A DNA stretch of 22,351 nt, taken from contig JALWZV010000030.1 in assembly GCA_027002315.1 (NCBI GenBank), positions 1 to 22,351 of the forward strand, given 5' to 3'. This DNA is from Candidatus Roizmanbacteria bacterium. Its GTDB lineage: Bacteria > Patescibacteriota > Microgenomatia > UBA1406 > GWC2-37-13. Below the pieces are notes generated by a model. It was not told where the DNA came from, did no database searches, and saw only the letters and a program-made list of their open reading frames with translations. The position numbers were made by a program, and so were the translations under genes. Below are positions 1-6,942 of this stretch, piece by piece. Position 1 is the stretch's first letter; the number at the start of each line of letters is the position of its first letter.

Positions 1-86
1 CTATAAAACATTCTGATACAGAGTTTGCTAAAATAGTAAGTGAACAAAAATTGATGTTGTTTAAAAAAGTTGGTTTTGCTTTTTAA
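1..86 (+). CDS. C-terminal fragment of an unidentified protein
   Basis: An open frame enters from the left edge and ends at the TAA at 84-86. Its last 27 residues run from IKHSDTEFAK to a KKVGFAF ending, a mixed hydrophilic and hydrophobic composition typical of a real C-terminus. There is too little sequence to name a family. The next gene starts 78 bases downstream with its own -10 box, so the two are probably separate transcription units. Confidence 0.5.
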   Translation, partial: IKHSDTEFAKIVSEQKLMLFKKVGFAF

Positions 87-146
87 CCAGCACCGATTTC
101 ATGCTCATTATTCAATGAGAAAAGACTTAAATAATGTTTTTTCTTA

Positions 147-152
147 TATAAT
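147..152 (+). promoter_or_regulatory. -10 box for the TIM-barrel gene
   Basis: A perfect TATAAT lies 12 bases before the ATG at 165. No convincing -35 hexamer is seen 16-18 bases upstream. Transcription would begin about 5 bases before the start codon, leaving no room for a Shine-Dalgarno sequence. The rest of the 87-164 gap holds only a weak 6-bp hairpin at 104-119. Confidence 0.45.
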
Positions 153-164
153 TTATTTTATGTT

Positions 165-929
165 ATGAAAATATCTGTAAGTGTAGGTGAGTTTCCTTTA
201 AACGTTTCTTTAAATAAAGTCTTGTTTCGTGCCTCCGATATTGTTGACGGAGTAGAGTTGTTCTGGGGATTAAGACCAGTGTTCTTTAAAGGCGTGTACA
301 AGCTTCTGAAGGAAAACAAACTGCGTGTGTTATCGATTCATCAACCTGTTTGGTCGATGTTTGGTTTGTTTAAAGACGAGAGTTTTTATCAAAAAGCTCA
401 GAAGTTTAATGCTCAGATTGTGTTGCATCCTCCTCTTAACGCAGAGTTAAACAGCAACAAAGCTAAAGATTACTTTACTTATCACAGCAGAATGTCGAAG
501 AAATATAAGGTGCAGGTTAGCGTTGAGAATATGCCTAAGACCGTAAGAGTTGCCGGTAAATTAATTCATTATCACAAACAGTTTCAAGATCCAGTTGTAC
601 TGGTTGACAAAGTTTGCTCGAAGTATGAGTTTGGTTTAGTCTTAGACACAACTCATTTACGATTAGCAGGACGTTTAGGAAGGCTAAATGAGAGTATCAT
701 TATGCCATTTCTGACAAATATCCACCTAAGTGATTTCAGAGGTAAAAAAGATCATTTAGCTTTAGGAAAAGGAGATCTAGACTTAAAAGAGTTTACTGAG
801 ATGTTAAGAGATAATAATTATCATGGCTTGGTGACATTGGAGCTCTCTGCACACTTCTTTTACTTTGGTGATTACGCTGGTGATATCAGAGACTCTGTGT
901 TACAAGTAAGAAAGCTTTTGAAAAGATGA
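165..929 (+). CDS. Xylose isomerase-like / AP endonuclease family 2 TIM-barrel protein
   Basis: A 254-residue soluble protein of the sugar phosphate isomerase/epimerase superfamily (AP_endonuc_2 fold). Metal-ligand candidates appear in barrel order: H59 (LSIHQP), H88 (IVLHPP), E121 (VSVENMP), D161 and H164 (LVLDTTHL), H187 (NIHLSD), H197 (KKDHLALGKG) and E226 (VTLELS). This spacing parallels the ligand set of endonuclease IV, a real copy of which lies at 6943-7785, but the protein is shorter and lacks the diagnostic endonuclease IV signature sequences. It may therefore be an isomerase or epimerase, or a divergent metal-dependent phosphodiesterase; the substrate cannot be told from sequence. 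The gene overlaps the following one by 4 bases (ATGA), indicating translational coupling. The fold is secure, the function is not. Confidence 0.8.
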   Translation: MKISVSVGEFPLNVSLNKVLFRASDIVDGVELFWGLRPVFFKGVYKLLKENKLRVLSIHQPVWSMFGLFKDESFYQKAQKFNAQIVLHPPLNAELNSNKAKDYFTYHSRMSKKYKVQVSVENMPKTVRVAGKLIHYHKQFQDPVVLVDKVCSKYEFGLVLDTTHLRLAGRLGRLNESIIMPFLTNIHLSDFRGKKDHLALGKGDLDLKEFTEMLRDNNYHGLVTLELSAHFFYFGDYAGDIRDSVLQVRKLLKR

Positions 930-1480
930 AGGCATATATTCTGTTAAGATTAGGTGGTTTAGTTATAATAATATTATTGTTACTTTTGTTTTTTGTCCCA
1001 AGTAAAAAGAAATTAAAAGTTTCTAACTTTAAACATATGTTGGTTATCAAAAGTCCTGTTTTTAAAAACAACGAGTTTATTCCAAAGAGGTATACCTGTG
1101 ATGGTGATAATATCAATCCGCCCTTGATTTTTAACAATGTACCCAAGGAGACGCAGTCTTTGGTCTTAATAGCGGATGATCCAGATGCTCCTATGGAAAC
1201 CTGGACGCACTGGATTGTGTGGAACATCGATCCTGATATTGATGAGATTGCTGAGAACTCTGTTCCCAGTGGGGCTGTGTTGGGAACGAATGATTTTAAA
1301 AAACTTGAGTATGGCGGACCTTGTCCTCCTTCAGGTACGCATAGATATTTTTTCCGTCTTTATGCTCTGAACACGAAACTTGATTTAGGACAAGGAGAAA
1401 GCAGAGAAGAACTGGAGGAAAGAATGAGAGGACATATAATCGATGAGGGGGAATTAATGGGAAGATACTCTAAACAGTGA
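926..1480 (+). CDS. YbhB/YbcL family PEBP (Raf kinase inhibitor-like) protein, membrane-anchored
   Basis: A 184-residue protein of the phosphatidylethanolamine-binding protein family. Residues 7-24 form one hydrophobic segment followed by lysines, which suggests an N-terminal anchor or uncleaved signal with the domain outside the membrane. Residues 41-184 carry the PEBP landmarks: the SPVFKNNEFIPKRYTCDG opening, the ligand-pocket motif DDPDAP (84-89), THWIVWNI (94-101) and GGPCPPSGTHRYFFRLYAL (130-148). The bacterial family is widespread, but its physiological role remains poorly defined; anion or phospholipid-headgroup binding is the usual proposal. The start overlaps the stop of the TIM-barrel gene (ATGA), so the two are probably co-translated. 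Confidence 0.9.
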   Translation: MKAYILLRLGGLVIIILLLLLFFVPSKKKLKVSNFKHMLVIKSPVFKNNEFIPKRYTCDGDNINPPLIFNNVPKETQSLVLIADDPDAPMETWTHWIVWNIDPDIDEIAENSVPSGAVLGTNDFKKLEYGGPCPPSGTHRYFFRLYALNTKLDLGQGESREELEERMRGHIIDEGELMGRYSKQ

Positions 1481-1485
1481 TTAGT

Positions 1486-1512
1486 TTAGCAATCTAAATA
1501 TACGATTGACAA
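1486..1512 (+). promoter_or_regulatory. Degenerate CIRCE-like inverted repeat before the trx-grx/groES unit
   Basis: Left arm TTAGCAATC (1486-1494), a 9-base spacer, and right arm GATTGACAA (1504-1512). The arms pair at 7 of 9 positions. Against the CIRCE consensus (TTAGCACTC, 9 bases, GAGTGCTAA) 14 of 18 arm positions agree, and the 9-base spacing is exact. The right arm contains the -35 hexamer of the promoter at 1506-1534, so a bound repressor would block RNA polymerase. CIRCE is the HrcA operator, classically found before groES-groEL and dnaK operons, and GroES is the second gene here. The degeneracy leaves real doubt. Confidence 0.5.
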
Positions 1513-1534
1513 TAAGGTTTGCTTTTACTAAAAT
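1506..1534 (+). promoter_or_regulatory. Sigma-70-type promoter of the trx-grx/groES unit
   Basis: Consensus -35 TTGACA (1506-1511), a 17-base spacer and -10 TAAAAT (1529-1534). Transcription should start near 1541, giving a leader of about 70 bases, unusually long for this window. The -10 sits inside a perfect inverted repeat, TTTACTA/TAGTAAA with a 3-base centre (1524-1540). The leader contains a small GAGAG/CTCTC hairpin at 1558-1575. No Shine-Dalgarno sequence precedes the ATG at 1614. Confidence 0.75.
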
Positions 1535-1613
1535 AGTAAATCTCGGTATTGTTAAAAGAGAGTGAGTTTTCTCTCCCGAAACAAAATTTATATAAATTTA
1601 TATTGTTTTTACT

Positions 1614-2198
1614 ATGATTCAGTTAAGTACATCTAATTTTAAAAAAGAGGTTAATGATTTTTCAGGACTTGTTGTTGTTGATTTTTATGCAGATTGGTGT
1701 GGTCCTTGCAAGTTGGTTACACCTGTCTTAGAGGAGCTTGCAAAGGATTATGATGAGAAGAAGGTTAAGTTTGCAAAATTGAATGTTGACCAGAATCAAC
1801 AACTTGCCTCGATATTTGGAATAATGGGAATTCCAACAGTTATCTTCTTTAAAGATGGCAAGATTGTAAATCAGCGTGTTGGTGCGATGAGCAAAGAAGC
1901 TTATAAAACAGCAATAGATCAAGCCCTTAACGAAAAGCCATCAAGCTCAAAATCAAAAGGAGAGACAGAGGTAGTCGTGTTTAGTACGCCGACCTGCCCA
2001 TGGTGTAAGAAAACTAAAGAGTATTTAAAATCACGAGGAATAAAGTTTAAAGATGTCAATGTTGCCAGTGATCAAGCGATGGCACAGAAGATGGTTCAGA
2101 GATCTGGAGAGATGGGAGTGCCTCAGCTCTGGATAAATGGACAGGTAGTGGTTGGTTTTAATAAACCGCGCATAGATACGCTTTTGGGATTAAATTAA
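1614..2198 (+). CDS. Thioredoxin-glutaredoxin fusion protein
   Basis: A 194-residue cytoplasmic redox protein with two thioredoxin folds. Residues 1-105 are a thioredoxin with active site WCGPC (28-32) and cis-proline P74 in the GIPTV motif. A Ser/Lys-rich linker (about 107-116) leads into a glutaredoxin domain, residues 118-194, with active site CPWC (128-131), cis-proline in GVPQL (P170) and the following GQVVVGF loop. Both CXXC pairs are intact, so the protein could couple thioredoxin-type and glutaredoxin-type disulfide exchange in one chain. No thioredoxin or glutathione reductase gene is in the window. It is followed after 26 bases by GroES on the same strand with no terminator between, which suggests co-transcription as a stress unit. 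Confidence 0.92.
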   Translation: MIQLSTSNFKKEVNDFSGLVVVDFYADWCGPCKLVTPVLEELAKDYDEKKVKFAKLNVDQNQQLASIFGIMGIPTVIFFKDGKIVNQRVGAMSKEAYKTAIDQALNEKPSSSKSKGETEVVVFSTPTCPWCKKTKEYLKSRGIKFKDVNVASDQAMAQKMVQRSGEMGVPQLWINGQVVVGFNKPRIDTLLGLN

Positions 2199-2224
2199 AG
2201 TTATAAGTTTATTTTTGATTTATT

Positions 2225-2521
2225 ATGAAAACAATACAACCGATAGGTGACAAGATCTTAGTTAAGTTAGTAAAACAAGAGAAAAGAACAAAGGCAGGTA
2301 TTTATTTACCTGAGAATGTAGAGAAAGGGACAAAGTTTGGAAAAGTTGTTGCATTAGGCGATGATCCAGAACTAATGAAAAAAGTTAGCGTTGGAGATGT
2401 TGTCGTTATGACATCTTATGCTGGAAATGATTTGGAGCTGGATGGTGAAAAATACATAATAGTACAGCTTACCGACATTTTGGGAATACTAAGAGAGTAT
2501 GAGACGATGAAAAAGAAGTAA
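2225..2521 (+). CDS. groES: Co-chaperonin GroES (Hsp10)
   Basis: The 98-residue length is normal for the family. Landmarks are the opening PIGDKILVKLVKQEKRTKAGIYLP (residues 6-29, ending at the base of the mobile loop), the GKVVALGDD strand, VGDVVVMTSYAG and the closing ILGIL. It forms the heptameric lid of the GroEL folding chamber in the cytoplasm. GroEL is not adjacent: the next gene is convergent and ends 3 bases away, so groES is separated from groEL in this genome. It is probably transcribed with the thioredoxin-glutaredoxin gene from the CIRCE-like promoter near 1500. No Shine-Dalgarno sequence is visible before the ATG. Confidence 0.95.
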   Translation: MKTIQPIGDKILVKLVKQEKRTKAGIYLPENVEKGTKFGKVVALGDDPELMKKVSVGDVVVMTSYAGNDLELDGEKYIIVQLTDILGILREYETMKKK

Positions 2522-2524
2522 TAG

Positions 2525-3376
2525 CTACATAGACACCTCTTTAGATATCTTTTCTAGCGTCTCAATTTCCTTAATGAGGGTGTCTTTGTGTTTTTTTAAG
2601 AATGATTGAGAGTACACGGTTTTGTTTAATAAAATATCTTTTACCGTAACTATTCCATTTGTGAGCAACAATCTTTTTTCTTCATTAGAGATAGATGAGA
2701 GCACAGTTATAGGGTACAATCCACGTTCCTCTATAATTCTTTGAATATTATTGTTTCTAGGATAACTCCACGCAGTAACTCTCATATGTACACAGCGAGC
2801 ATACTCTATTGCATCCTCAGTAAAGCGTGTATTAGTGAAGACCCATGCCTGTCCAAATTTATTTTTCAGCTTAAGTTCGAGGTTGGGGTTACTGATAATA
2901 TCTTGAAAACGAGAGTGAACATATAGTGGAACCTGAACATTTGATTTATACCCAGATTTATTGTGGAATTTACACTCGACAAGCTGATATTTATTATCCT
3001 TGACAGCCAACACATCTATCTCGTGAGAGACACATCTTCCTTGTATAACCGTGTCAGTTTGAGTTTGGTAATCGTACTCTTTGAGCACCCTGGCAACAAA
3101 TCTTTCAAAAGGAAAACCGGTCGGTCCAAACTCGAGGAGAGCTCGTTTTAGTGCGTATCTCATATGAAAACCAAAGACCTTCTTTTTAAGATGGGAATAA
3201 ATAATGTCGTGAATTTCTGCGGTTGGAATTCCTTCGTATAAATTATTCTCAACCTGCGCAACAACATTGTTCCAAAACTTTTTTGGTATTCCTGCTTTTC
3301 TGATTGATGAGATTACTTTTGCTTTGTTGTATTCTTCTTTTTCCCCATTTGCTTTGATAACGTGTATTGATAGCAT
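2525..3376 (-). CDS. ATP-cone plus Mrr-like restriction endonuclease
   Basis: A 283-residue protein read from the ATG at 3376; a TTG five codons upstream overlaps the -10 box and is rejected. Residues 1-85 form an ATP-cone (VIKANGEKEEYNKAKVISSI, then helices to ALKRALLEFGP), the nucleotide-sensing module known from ribonucleotide reductase and NrdR. Residues 86-215 are a PD-(D/E)xK nuclease of the Mrr type: HEIDVLAV (D121) followed by LVECKF (E134 and K136 as the E-x-K pair). The C-terminal 60 residues (SNEEKRLLLTNGIVTVKDIL) resemble a helix-hairpin-helix DNA-binding segment. Such fusions are known but poorly characterised. A role in cutting foreign or modified DNA under nucleotide control is inference. 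No methyltransferase partner is nearby. Confidence 0.85.
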   Translation of the reverse strand: MLSIHVIKANGEKEEYNKAKVISSIRKAGIPKKFWNNVVAQVENNLYEGIPTAEIHDIIYSHLKKKVFGFHMRYALKRALLEFGPTGFPFERFVARVLKEYDYQTQTDTVIQGRCVSHEIDVLAVKDNKYQLVECKFHNKSGYKSNVQVPLYVHSRFQDIISNPNLELKLKNKFGQAWVFTNTRFTEDAIEYARCVHMRVTAWSYPRNNNIQRIIEERGLYPITVLSSISNEEKRLLLTNGIVTVKDILLNKTVYSQSFLKKHKDTLIKEIETLEKISKEVSM

Positions 3377-3382
3377 AAACAG

Positions 3383-3412
3383 ATTATACAATACAGGTTC
3401 AAGATTTGTTAA
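3383..3412 (-). promoter_or_regulatory. Leaderless-type promoter of the ATP-cone nuclease
   Basis: On the minus strand a TTAACA -35 (3407-3412), an 18-base spacer and a perfect TATAAT (3383-3388) end 6 bases before the ATG at 3376. Transcription would begin at or next to the A of the start codon. The -35 lies inside the last codons of the upstream acyltransferase gene, so the nuclease can be expressed apart from it. Confidence 0.6.
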
Positions 3413-4346
3413 GACCAGGGCTTGATAACTGTTTATTTATCAGTATTAAGATCTGGTCAACGATAATTGATCCAAACAGAACCACACTGAGTATGATAGG
3501 AAGATGAAACGATTTAATAATGTGTCTTAAGAGATATAATAGAATATAATGTATGAAATACAGTCTGTAAGCAGCAGAGCTCAGATAAATAGCAATAACT
3601 TTGAAGTAAGAATGAAGTCTGATTTTAAGTGCGATATAAAATAGTAAAGATGTCCAGATCATTCCATAGGATAGATAATATATATTTGGCGGGTACTTAT
3701 TATTAAAAACAGAGACGTTAGTTATGAACTGTCTCGATAAAATAAACAAAAAGAAGGAGGCGAGTGCTGTAATTAGCAACCTTTTCTCGGGTTTTTTTGA
3801 GGTTGAGATGAGATAAGATAAAAATAAAACAGTGCTCCATGGAAACCACATATAGTATTTATAATTTAAAGGAGGGTGATAAAAGAGCAGAGCGATATTT
3901 GATGAGAGTGTGATAATAAAACTGATTGTAAACAACACCCTATTTTTAGAGAGTAATTTAATAAGAGGAAAAACTAAGGAAAACTCTACAAACAGTAAAA
4001 CAAACCAGTTAATATCAACCCCTCCTTGTAGGCTTAGGTTTAAATAAAGATATTTAAGAGATGGTAATTGAGTATTAACTAAAAATTGCGCGATGAAGAA
4101 AAAAAACAAGAAAATCCAGTAAGGTAAGAGTATTCTTTTGAGTCTTTTAATGATATACCTTAGTATATCTAACTTCTTTTCGTTCTTAAAAAAAAGATAT
4201 GTAGACGCAAACACGAAGATTGGTACTGCAAAGTGAAGGTAATCCCAGATGATAAAATAAATATGTTTTGCGGAAACAAAGATTGCTAAAATATGCAGTA
4301 CTATTATCAAAACAATACCGATAGCCTTAGCGATATCTATTGTCAT
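3399..4346 (-). CDS. Acyltransferase 3 family integral membrane protein
   Basis: A 315-residue polytopic protein with about ten hydrophobic helices. It opens with TIDIAKAIGIVLIIVLHIL, matching the Acyltransferase_3 (OafA/YrhL/WecH-like) start in which the His of the first helix is the catalytic candidate (the LHIL here). Family members transfer acetyl or other acyl groups onto sugars or lipids at the membrane, often modifying O-antigens, exopolysaccharides or peptidoglycan. The start chosen (4346) overlaps the ABC ATPase stop as TAATG; an ATG six codons upstream (4364) is an equally open alternative. Coupling to the exporter ATPase suggests that the acylated product may be the exported substrate, which is inference. 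Confidence 0.85.
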   Translation of the reverse strand: MTIDIAKAIGIVLIIVLHILAIFVSAKHIYFIIWDYLHFAVPIFVFASTYLFFKNEKKLDILRYIIKRLKRILLPYWIFLFFFFIAQFLVNTQLPSLKYLYLNLSLQGGVDINWFVLLFVEFSLVFPLIKLLSKNRVLFTISFIITLSSNIALLFYHPPLNYKYYMWFPWSTVLFLSYLISTSKKPEKRLLITALASFFLFILSRQFITNVSVFNNKYPPNIYYLSYGMIWTSLLFYIALKIRLHSYFKVIAIYLSSAAYRLYFIHYILLYLLRHIIKSFHLPIILSVVLFGSIIVDQILILINKQLSSPGLNKS

Positions 4347-5314
4347 TATTCTTTTTCTTGCCATAGTTGGGAAATAATTTCTTCTATCGATATATCCTCT
4401 ATGCTTATGTCCTCAAACTCTATTTCTTGTAACTTTGTAAGAGTTTCAATAATCTTATTTTTAGGAACTTTAAACTTGACTACAGGGTAGTTATACTCAA
4501 TTTTATTAAACACCTTCTCAACAAACTTTTTATTATCTGGTGATCTTAGTATTAACTTAACAACTTTCTCCTTTGAGTATTTACGTTGTATTGTGTCAAC
4601 GTTTCCATCATAAATAATCTCTCCCTTATTTATCATAATCAAGCGATTAGCAAGGGAAACAACGTCCTTTAGGTAATGACTTGTGAGAATGACAGTTGCT
4701 CCTTTAATCTTGTTATATTCCTTGATAAAACTTAAGATTGCTTTTTGTGAGATGATATCTAGACCTATTGTTGGTTCATCCAAGAACAGTATCTTTGGTT
4801 CATAGATAAGACTTGCTATTAACTCCATCTTCATTCTTTCTCCCAGGGATAGTGTTTTGACTGGCTGGTCAAGTAACTTAGATACATTTAATAGTTCTAC
4901 AAGTAGATTTAGTTGTTTACGAAACCTATTCTCCTTAACCTCATAAATTTCTTTGTTAGCGATAAAGGTGTCTATAGCCGGAAGTTCCCAAAACAGTTGG
5001 TTTTTTTGGCCCATTAGAAAACTAATCATTTTTAAAAACCCCTTCTTTCTTTCTTGAGGTTTAAATCCCTCAACCTCAATCTCTCCTGAAGTTGGATAAA
5101 GCAAACCAGAGAGCATCTTAATTGTTGTTGTTTTTCCTGCTCCGTTAGGACCGATAAATCCCACAAGTTCATGTTGATGTATATTAAAACTGATGTTTTT
5201 TACAGCCAGAGTTTTTTTGTATTGACGGTTAAATAAGTACTGAATAAATCCTTTAAAGTTTTGATTCTTGATTGCTGTTTTGTATATTTTAGTGATGTTT
5301 CGTACAGTTATCAT
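4346..5314 (-). CDS. ABC-2 type exporter ATP-binding protein (COG4586 type)
   Basis: A 322-residue cytoplasmic ATPase. Walker A is GPNGAGKTTT (55-64), the Q-loop lies in GQKNQLFWELP (Q103), the signature is LSLGE (155-159), Walker B is ILFLDEPTIGLD (175-186) and the H-loop is TSHYL (H213). The long insert before the first strand (AIKNQNFKGFIQYLFNRQYKKT) and the GQKNQLFWELPAIDTF stretch are characteristic of the COG4586 subfamily, which pairs with two PF06182-type permeases. Those permeases are encoded divergently at 5341-6920. The substrate is unknown; relatives have been linked to drug or toxic-cation export. The C-terminal 90 residues form a regulatory extension. Confidence 0.93.
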   Translation of the reverse strand: MITVRNITKIYKTAIKNQNFKGFIQYLFNRQYKKTLAVKNISFNIHQHELVGFIGPNGAGKTTTIKMLSGLLYPTSGEIEVEGFKPQERKKGFLKMISFLMGQKNQLFWELPAIDTFIANKEIYEVKENRFRKQLNLLVELLNVSKLLDQPVKTLSLGERMKMELIASLIYEPKILFLDEPTIGLDIISQKAILSFIKEYNKIKGATVILTSHYLKDVVSLANRLIMINKGEIIYDGNVDTIQRKYSKEKVVKLILRSPDNKKFVEKVFNKIEYNYPVVKFKVPKNKIIETLTKLQEIEFEDISIEDISIEEIISQLWQEKE

Positions 5315-5327
5315 AAGCCACTTTTGT

Positions 5328-5334
5328 TATTATA
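5328..5334. promoter_or_regulatory. Overlapping divergent -10 boxes of the ABC exporter genes
   Basis: The 26-base gap between the ATPase and the first permease contains one AT-only core that reads as a -10 on both strands. On the plus strand it is TATTAT (5328-5333), preceded by TGT to give an extended -10, with 7 bases to the ATG at 5341. On the minus strand it is TATAAT (5329-5334), with 14 bases to the ATG at 5314. Two polymerases cannot occupy it at once, so the two halves of the transporter probably compete for initiation. Confidence 0.55.
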
Positions 5335-5340
5335 TATAAA

Positions 5341-6129
5341 ATGAAGAAGTATTTATCACTAATTAAGGTGCATCTTCATAATTATTTTGTTTACAGGGTA
5401 AATTTTTTAATTCTGCGTTTTAGAGGTTTAATCAGTTTTTTCATAGTTTATTTTTTATGGCAATCTGTGTACACGTATAAAAGTACTATTGGTAGTTATA
5501 GTTTGGGAATGATGATGACGTACATATTTGTCTCTAAAATTCTGTCAGAGATAGTGGCGTCTACTAGTGTAGATACATTGGGAGCGATGATATTAAATGG
5601 AGATCTGATTAATTATATGCTAAAACCATTATCTGTGTTTAAGGCACTTTTCTTTATAGATATATTTGATAAAGTGATAAATTTTTCATTCGCAATGTTA
5701 GAGGTTGGGTTGTTCATCCTGATTTTTCATCCAAATCTTTTTTTACAAATGGACTTCAATGCTTACTTCTTGATACTCGTTTTTTTAGTCGGAGGTGTGT
5801 TAATCTCGTTTTTTATCTACTTTATGATTTCTTGTGCAGGCTTTTGGACAAACCAGATCTGGGCATTACGTTTTGCCTACATCACTGTAAGCACGCTGTT
5901 TGCCGGAGGGCTTTTTCCTTTGGATTTGTTGCCCCAACCCATCTATAAACTGATTTTGCTAACCCCATTTCCGTATCTTTATTTTTTACCGGCAAGAATT
6001 TATTTCGGCAAGGTTCAGGATATTAAAATATTATTTTTGATTATGTTTTTTTGGGTGGGAGTAATGTTTTGGTTAGCATATAAGGTTTGGAGAAGAGGGT
6101 TAAAAAGTTATGTCTATTACGGAAGATGA
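5341..6129 (+). CDS. ABC-2 type permease, first subunit (COG4587-like)
   Basis: A 262-residue integral membrane protein with about six hydrophobic helices, of the PF06182 (ABC-2 family, formerly DUF990) type. Supporting features are the N-terminal basic and aromatic segment before the first helix, the ILNGDLINYMLKPLSVF cytoplasmic loop after helix 2 that contacts the ATPase in this family, the GLFPLDLLPQPIYKLILLTPFPYLYFLPARIYFGK region, and the conserved RRGLKSYVYYGR tail. It forms the membrane channel with the next gene and uses the ATPase encoded on the opposite strand. An extended -10 box 7 bases before the ATG implies a leaderless transcript. Confidence 0.9.
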   Translation: MKKYLSLIKVHLHNYFVYRVNFLILRFRGLISFFIVYFLWQSVYTYKSTIGSYSLGMMMTYIFVSKILSEIVASTSVDTLGAMILNGDLINYMLKPLSVFKALFFIDIFDKVINFSFAMLEVGLFILIFHPNLFLQMDFNAYFLILVFLVGGVLISFFIYFMISCAGFWTNQIWALRFAYITVSTLFAGGLFPLDLLPQPIYKLILLTPFPYLYFLPARIYFGKVQDIKILFLIMFFWVGVMFWLAYKVWRRGLKSYVYYGR

Positions 6130-6920
6130 AGAACCTGATTTATAACATTAAGGTATTTTTACTGTTTGGGAGTCTGAGTTTTAAAACAGCGTTTCGTTCT
6201 CGTTTTGGAGCTTTATTTTTTATATTAACAAAGTTCCTCAGATTCTTTATCTTTTTTGCGTTCATTTATTTTATTGCAAAAAAAACACACACCTTTGCTG
6301 GCTACTCTCCCAACCAAGCGGTTTTTATATACTTAACCTTTAATGTGTCTGATACTTTAGCCCAGATCTTGTTTAGGGAGGTTTATCGTTTTAAGAACAC
6401 TGTGGTGTACGGAGAGTTTAATAGCATTTTGATGAAACCATTCAATCCTTTAACAAAAGTGCTTTTAGGTGGGGTTGATTTTTTTGATGTGATTATGTTG
6501 TTTTTTTACTTAGGTCTGGTCATTTGGCAGGCTGGTGTTTTAGGAAGTATTACCTTAGCAAAAATAGCTTTATATATAGCTTTAGTTATAAATGGTCTAT
6601 TTATAGCAGCGTCTTTACACATCTTTGTTTTGGGTCTAACTGTGATTACGGCACAGACAGACCAGCTGATTATGATATACAGAAACCTTACTGCTACAGG
6701 AAGATTCCCGTTGGAGATTTATAAAAGCGAGGTTGTGCGTCTGTTTTTCACCTTTATTATTCCGGTTGGGTTGATGGTGCATTATCCTGCTTGGGTTATG
6801 TTTAATATGTTAAGTTTTCAGAGTATTTTAGTAGCGTTTATCTTTGGAGTTGTACTATTCAAATCGTCTTTATTATTTTGGAAACACTCGCTCTCAAAGT
6901 ATCAGAGTTGGGGAGGATAG
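6126..6920 (+). CDS. ABC-2 type permease, second subunit (COG3694-like)
   Basis: A 264-residue polytopic membrane protein, partner of the preceding permease. The ATG at 6126 is chosen because it overlaps the preceding TGA as ATGA, the usual coupling in this window, and gives the family-like MKNLIYNIKVF start; an in-frame ATG at 6087 would add 13 residues read through the other gene. Five or six hydrophobic helices are visible, with the FNSILMKPFNPLTKVLLGGVDFFD cytoplasmic loop mirroring the LMKP loop of its partner, and a C-terminal LLFWKHSLSKYQSWGG resembling the Y-x-S-x-G ending common in this family. It should assemble with the partner and the COG4586-type ATPase as an exporter of unknown substrate. 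Confidence 0.88.
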   Translation: MKNLIYNIKVFLLFGSLSFKTAFRSRFGALFFILTKFLRFFIFFAFIYFIAKKTHTFAGYSPNQAVFIYLTFNVSDTLAQILFREVYRFKNTVVYGEFNSILMKPFNPLTKVLLGGVDFFDVIMLFFYLGLVIWQAGVLGSITLAKIALYIALVINGLFIAASLHIFVLGLTVITAQTDQLIMIYRNLTATGRFPLEIYKSEVVRLFFTFIIPVGLMVHYPAWVMFNMLSFQSILVAFIFGVVLFKSSLLFWKHSLSKYQSWGG

Positions 6921-6942
6921 GAGCCTTGTAGTAACAAAATAT

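Noticed and set aside
28..39. CTAAAATAGTAA occurs here and again at 1528-1539
   Set aside because: The first copy lies within the reading frame of the partial gene, and a 12-mer of this composition can recur by chance. Only the second copy overlaps a promoter.
104..119. CTCATT/AATGAG hairpin after the first partial gene
   Set aside because: The stem is only 6 bp and no T-tract follows on the plus strand, so it is not a convincing terminator.
886..1227. 113-codon minus-strand open frame over the PEBP gene
   Set aside because: It is antisense to a gene with clear family motifs and its translation shows no recognisable domain.
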